Assembly: GCA_023261345.1 (NCBI GenBank)
Contig: JAHFPE010000020.1
Location: 1 to 8,232 of the forward strand
Reading direction: 5' to 3'
Length of the DNA stretch: 8,232 nucleotides
Origin: Candidatus Woesearchaeota archaeon
Lineage (GTDB): Archaea; Nanobdellota; Nanobdellia; Woesearchaeales; ARS49
Position numbers and translations under genes: made by a program. Below are positions 5,038-8,232 of the stretch, piece by piece. Within the stretch, counting starts at the first letter, position 1. Every line of letters begins with the position of its first letter. Below the pieces are notes generated by a model. The model did not search any database. It was not told where the DNA came from and was given only the letters and a program-made list of their open reading frames with translations.

Positions 5038-5058
5038 ATTACCGTCGTCTTGTTCTTC

Positions 5059-6525
5059 ATGCGTTGGATTTGGGTGCTTGTGGTCGTTACATTTGTCGTT
5101 TATGCGGGTCTTGCACTGCTTACTCCTGGCTTAAGTTCAGATGGGAGTTATTGGCAGTTTCGTAATGTTGAACAGATTCTTGATTCAGGTAAGCCTCTTT
5201 TTGATGACTCTCTTGCTTGGGGTGGCAGAGGTGTTGTGTTTTCTCCAGTGTTTGCATATATTGTGGCAGTTCCTGCCTTGCTTGTCGGATCAATGCTGGC
5301 CGCTAAATTAATGAGTGGTCTCATCGCTGCATTTCTTGCGTTTTCTGTTTATTTCGCAAGTGTTCGTCTTGTGAAAAAAGAGTATGCTGCGTTACTTGCT
5401 GCGGGAATTAGTGTAATTTCTCCTTCTGCAGTTTCTTTTTTGTTTAATCAAATTTCTCCTATTGGTCTTGCGGTTCCTCTTCTCATCCTAAGTATTGGGC
5501 TTGTTTCTGATGTAAAGAATGAGAAAATTCTTCTTACATACATTGGGTGTATTGCTGCTGCTGCACTATTGCATCCGCTTACAATGTTGTTTGCCGCGGG
5601 ATTGCTTCTTGTGCTAGTTTTAAAAATTGCAGAAAAAGAACTTCCGTCACAAGCGCAAATGGAGATTTCTCTTTTTTCTGCGTTGTTTGTGTTGTGGACT
5701 GAGTTTGTGCTTTACAAAAGGATTTTGTTGTTGCATGGGGCAAGCGTATTACAAAGAGTTCCGCATGAATTATTCTTAGGTGACAGGGCACCGCTAACAG
5801 TTCTTGGCGTCATTTTTTCTGTTGGTTTTGTACCAATTATTGCTGCAATCATTGTTTGTCTTCGATACGTCTTTAGTCGCTTGTTTACTTCTTCAAATAT
5901 CGCAATAAGTATACTCCTCATCTTGTCTACTACCTTAGTCATTGGGGTTGTTTCGCAAAATGGTGTTTTCTTTCTTGGTGCGTTATGTTGCGTGTTGTTT
6001 GCTGTAGGGTTCGCACAATTTGTTGATTTTTTTTCTCTTACTCGTTTGGAACATTCAACTGTTCTTCTTGTTGCAATTGTGGTTTTACTGGTTTTGAGCG
6101 TTGCCATTCCTGGGTTAGATGCATTGTCGCAAACTCGTTCTTTTTTTTCTCCTGCTGAAAATGATGCTATTGTTTGGCTTGCTACAAATACTCCTCCTAT
6201 GAGTACTGTTGTTGCGCTTCCAATTGAAGGACAAAGAATTAATGCATTGGGGTTACGAAAAAGCGTAGTTGATCTAATGTTTGAAAGTAGAGTTGATAGT
6301 AAAGCAAGAGCATTGCTTGTTGCAAGAGTATTTTCTGCAAGAACAGAGATTGATGTGACGTCTGCAATGCGAGAATTGAATGCTGATTATGTCTATGTTT
6401 CTCCTGGCGCAAGAAGTTTGTATGGTTCTCTTGGCCGTTTTCAGTTGTTTGATTGCTTTCATCTTGTGCGAGATGATGTGGTTCAAATTTTTGAGAAGCA
6501 AGAATCTTGTAGGGGTGTTGCATGA
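5059..6525 (+). CDS. Multi-spanning GT-C glycosyltransferase-like membrane protein, copy 1
   Basis: A 488-aa protein with a short N-terminal span (MRW, then about residues 4-22), roughly ten further hydrophobic segments up to about residue 355, and a C-terminal soluble domain from about 364. The first outer loop has SSDGSYWQFRNVEQILDSG (acidic D28 near an aromatic pair, then R) and AWGGRGVVFSPVF. This matches the layout of the first loop in GT-C enzymes and STT3/AglB-type oligosaccharyltransferases, where an acidic residue is catalytic. The C-terminal part (ENDAIVWLATNTPP, then ELNADYVYVSP, ending VVQIFEK) has the α/β pattern commonly attached to such membrane cores. The WWDYG motif of true STT3 is absent, so a lipid-linked-sugar transferase or an inactive relative is more likely than an oligosaccharyltransferase. 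It is the first gene of an operon with the paralogue at 6522. The run of eight T at 6027 does not break the frame. Confidence 0.8.
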   Translation: MRWIWVLVVVTFVVYAGLALLTPGLSSDGSYWQFRNVEQILDSGKPLFDDSLAWGGRGVVFSPVFAYIVAVPALLVGSMLAAKLMSGLIAAFLAFSVYFASVRLVKKEYAALLAAGISVISPSAVSFLFNQISPIGLAVPLLILSIGLVSDVKNEKILLTYIGCIAAAALLHPLTMLFAAGLLLVLVLKIAEKELPSQAQMEISLFSALFVLWTEFVLYKRILLLHGASVLQRVPHELFLGDRAPLTVLGVIFSVGFVPIIAAIIVCLRYVFSRLFTSSNIAISILLILSTTLVIGVVSQNGVFFLGALCCVLFAVGFAQFVDFFSLTRLEHSTVLLVAIVVLLVLSVAIPGLDALSQTRSFFSPAENDAIVWLATNTPPMSTVVALPIEGQRINALGLRKSVVDLMFESRVDSKARALLVARVFSARTEIDVTSAMRELNADYVYVSPGARSLYGSLGRFQLFDCFHLVRDDVVQIFEKQESCRGVA

Positions 6526-7910
6526 GGTGGGTTCTTGCTATTTGTTTGATTATTGTTGTGTTGCCTGGAATTGTAATGTACGCATCTCGATCATTTCCTT
6601 CTGGCACTGAACAGTACTATCATGTTCGTGTTGCAAACTTATTCTCTTCATTCTTGCCTATCTCACATTTTTTTGTGATTGATGCAATGACGTTTGCTGG
6701 AAAAAACATTGTGTGGACTCCATTTTATGGCCTTACCGCGTTAAGTCTTCAGGTTTTTTCTTGGAGGGATTCTTTGTATATTCTGCCTATTCTAATGATG
6801 CTTCTGAGTGTGATCTTGTTGTATGTTCTTTTGCAAAAAGAGGGATTTTCGAGTTTGCAGTGTGCATTATGCGTTCTGGTATTTACTGCATCTCCAGCAG
6901 TTGTTTATTTGGAAACGCACTGGACTCCTTCTGCATTTGCGATTCCACTTTTGCTTGCAGGTGTGCTTGTGTTAAGAAAACAGCGCGTTCTAAGTACGCT
7001 TTTGTTTGGTGTTGTTGCGTGGCTTGGAATTATTCCTAGTCTCGTTTGTTTAGGTGTGCTCTGGGCGTATGGTCTTCTTCGAAAAGTGAATGTTGTTATT
7101 CAGTGGTCGTTCGTCCTATTAATTCTTCTTGCAAATTTTTTCGCTGGAGTAATTGTGAGTACCGCAGGAAAAACTAGTACAATTATTGCTGATCTTGGAG
7201 GAATTTATGGCTTTTCTTCATTTGCTCTTTTACTTGGAATTCTTGGTTTAACAAAAGTATGGCACAGGAGAACGCAGCACGTCCAAGTGCATGCCTTAAT
7301 TGTTGCGACATTTTGCATCGCAATAATTGTTCCTGAATTGTTACCTTTTTTGAACATTGTTCTTGCAATTTTTGCCGGGTTAGGTATTGATGAATTGATT
7401 CATAGAGAGTGGGACTTGCCCTCATTAAAATATATTACACTTGTTGTTCTTGGTTGTGGGCTGTTATTTTCTGGCTTGAGCCATGTGTTTCTCGTTATTA
7501 ACGAATCACCATCAATGAATGTAGTGACTGGTCTTGTAGGGTTATCTGATCGTCCAGTCGGAAGTGTCTTAAGCTCTGAAAGTAATGGTTTTATGATTGA
7601 GCTGTTGAGTAAAAAAACAGTGCTTACTGATTCGTTTACTGGTCATAGTTCTGAAGGCGCAAGGGCGATTGCATTGAGTTACGAGGCGCTTCATTCCTCA
7701 TCAGTTGATGAATTGATTAAAGTTCTTCGCATTGCAGGAATAAAATATATCGTTATAACTTCTGACATGTATGAAAGTGTTTGGGAAAAGCACGGTGAGG
7801 GATTGGATTTTGTAGTGCACAACAGCGATGTGTTCAGAAGAAAATTCGGAAATGACGAGATTGAGATCTGGGAATATGTTCCTTTAGTTTCAACGAAAAA
7901 AAGTGTGTAA
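6522..7910 (+). CDS. Multi-spanning GT-C glycosyltransferase-like membrane protein, copy 2
   Basis: A 462-aa paralogue of the preceding protein, starting in its stop codon (ATGA overlap, 6522-6525). AGGGGTG at 6511-6517 serves as Shine-Dalgarno, so the two are translationally coupled and made together. It shares the MRW start and the first-loop elements: GTEQYYHVRVANL (E30 in the place of D28) and FAGKNIVWTPFYG, which align with GGRGVVFSPVF of copy 1. It has about ten spans and a C-terminal soluble domain from about residue 341 (ELLSKKTVLTDSF, VLRIAGIKYIVITS, ending EIEIWEYVP). WWDYG is again absent. The YYH element resembles the DxYYH of archaeal AglB/STT3 more than copy 1 does, so this copy may be the active partner; that is speculative. 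The pair may form a heterodimer for surface glycan or glycolipid synthesis. Confidence 0.8.
   Translation: MRWVLAICLIIVVLPGIVMYASRSFPSGTEQYYHVRVANLFSSFLPISHFFVIDAMTFAGKNIVWTPFYGLTALSLQVFSWRDSLYILPILMMLLSVILLYVLLQKEGFSSLQCALCVLVFTASPAVVYLETHWTPSAFAIPLLLAGVLVLRKQRVLSTLLFGVVAWLGIIPSLVCLGVLWAYGLLRKVNVVIQWSFVLLILLANFFAGVIVSTAGKTSTIIADLGGIYGFSSFALLLGILGLTKVWHRRTQHVQVHALIVATFCIAIIVPELLPFLNIVLAIFAGLGIDELIHREWDLPSLKYITLVVLGCGLLFSGLSHVFLVINESPSMNVVTGLVGLSDRPVGSVLSSESNGFMIELLSKKTVLTDSFTGHSSEGARAIALSYEALHSSSVDELIKVLRIAGIKYIVITSDMYESVWEKHGEGLDFVVHNSDVFRRKFGNDEIEIWEYVPLVSTKKSV
7896..7902 (-). terminator. T7 tract, candidate terminator of the right-edge gene
   Basis: Seven A on the plus strand give TTTTTTT on the minus strand, 36 bases beyond the stop of the right-edge gene and inside the last codons of the GT-C-like gene. 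The convergent transcripts would then overlap by a few tens of bases. Confidence 0.4.
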
Positions 7911-7925
7911 GTGGTTGCTACGCAG

Positions 7926-7938
7926 TTTTTGTGTTTTT
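7926..7938 (+). terminator. T-rich terminator of the GT-C-like operon
   Basis: TTTTTGTGTTTTT lies 15 bases past the TAA and ends right at the 3' end of the convergent gene. It fits the archaeal U-tract type. Confidence 0.55.
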
Positions 7939-8232
7939 CTAACGTTGCTTCTCGCATAGTTTGAGTGAAATTTTTATGGTGAGTCCGGTTGCTGCTTGAA
8001 GTACGTATTCTTTTGAGCTTTCGATGTTTCCTGTGCATCCATTTGTTGCACTAAATTGTGAGAGCCGTGGAGTTCCAATGACTTTGAAGTCGTATGCGCG
8101 TTTCCAACTTCCAAGTGTTGCATTGAGGAGTTGTTGTGTTACTTTGCTTCCTTGTGTGCATGAATCTCCTCCACCGCATTGTAGTGTCGCGCCAAGACTG
8201 CAGTCCTTAATGAGGTCTTGTATTCTGTTATT
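7939..8232 (-). CDS. Cys-rich, probably secreted protein, C-terminal part (5' end outside window)
   Basis: The minus strand is open from the right edge (8232) to a TAG at 7939-7941, 97 codons. Without its start it is easily missed. The visible part has DCSLGATLQCGGGDSC, LLNATLGSWKRAYDFKVIG, then TNGCTGNIESSK and a final amphipathic strand (GLTIKISLKLCEKQR). Five cysteines (about C11, C19, C25, C67 and C93 of the fragment), glycines, Thr/Ser richness and alternating hydrophobic residues suggest a β-rich, disulfide-held extracellular domain, perhaps a pilin-like protein as at 1171. The signal peptide that would prove export lies outside the window. I do not recognise the family. Codon choice is coding-like and the frame is clean, so it is a real gene. 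Confidence 0.65.
   Translation of the reverse strand, partial: NNRIQDLIKDCSLGATLQCGGGDSCTQGSKVTQQLLNATLGSWKRAYDFKVIGTPRLSQFSATNGCTGNIESSKEYVLQAATGLTIKISLKLCEKQR

Noticed and set aside
5050..5058. TTG start at 5050 for GT-C-like copy 1
   Set aside because: The TATA box spacing and the MRW start shared with copy 2 both favour the ATG at 5059.
6027..6034. Run of eight T as a possible frameshift site
   Set aside because: The frame is continuous and membrane-protein-like on both sides, so no shift is needed.
5579..6610. Open frames on both strands within the GT-C-like genes
   Set aside because: Out-of-frame shadows of long membrane-protein genes.
7691..8038. Minus-strand open frame crossing the end of GT-C-like copy 2
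   Set aside because: It conflicts with two better frames (copy 2 and the Cys-rich right-edge gene) and has a low-quality basic sequence.
1..8232. CRISPR array, insertion sequence or prophage
   Set aside because: No spaced direct repeats, transposase-like frame or terminal inverted repeats were seen.

Overview
The window looks like an AT-rich archaeal genome segment, most likely from a DPANN-type lineage (Woesearchaeota/Pacearchaeota-like). The lineage is an inference; no search was run. The archaeal evidence is an uS2 of archaeal type and length (199 aa), TATA boxes 25-28 bases upstream of leaderless start codons, a class III (pilin-like) signal peptide, T-tract terminators without strong hairpins, and many small hypothetical genes.

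Layout, left to right. Positions 1-1065 (+) hold the end of an ABC exporter ATPase and its ABC-2 permease, followed by an inverted repeat. A short Cys-rich pilin-like secreted protein (1171-1533, +) comes next and ends at a T-tract. Convergent to it, on the minus strand, is a MazF/PemK toxin (1558-1914) with an overlapping ribbon-helix-helix antitoxin (1907-2125). A near-perfect 26-bp palindrome covers the antitoxin's probable start. Upstream of that, also on the minus strand, are an all-helical TPR/SNAP-like solenoid protein (2293-3207), a small unknown gene (3313-3531) and ribosomal protein uS2 (3557-4156). uS2 has its own TATA box and a structured leader of about 95 nt.

Divergent from uS2, on the plus strand, are a leaderless 203-aa protein with a widely split Cys2His2 site (4375-4986), then a two-gene operon of large multi-spanning membrane proteins (5059-6525 and 6522-7910, ATGA overlap). 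The pair are paralogues with a GT-C glycosyltransferase/oligosaccharyltransferase-like layout but without an STT3 WWDYG motif. At the right edge a minus-strand gene enters convergently (7939-8232, 3' end only); it encodes a Cys-rich, probably secreted domain.

The ABC exporter, the Cys-rich pilin-like protein, the GT-C-like pair and the Cys-rich fragment all point to the cell surface. The uS2 unit is housekeeping and the toxin-antitoxin pair is accessory. No CRISPR array, insertion sequence, tRNA or rRNA was seen. The points most worth following are the antitoxin operator/start arrangement, the tandem GT-C-like paralogues and the uS2 leader. None of them proves a new system.
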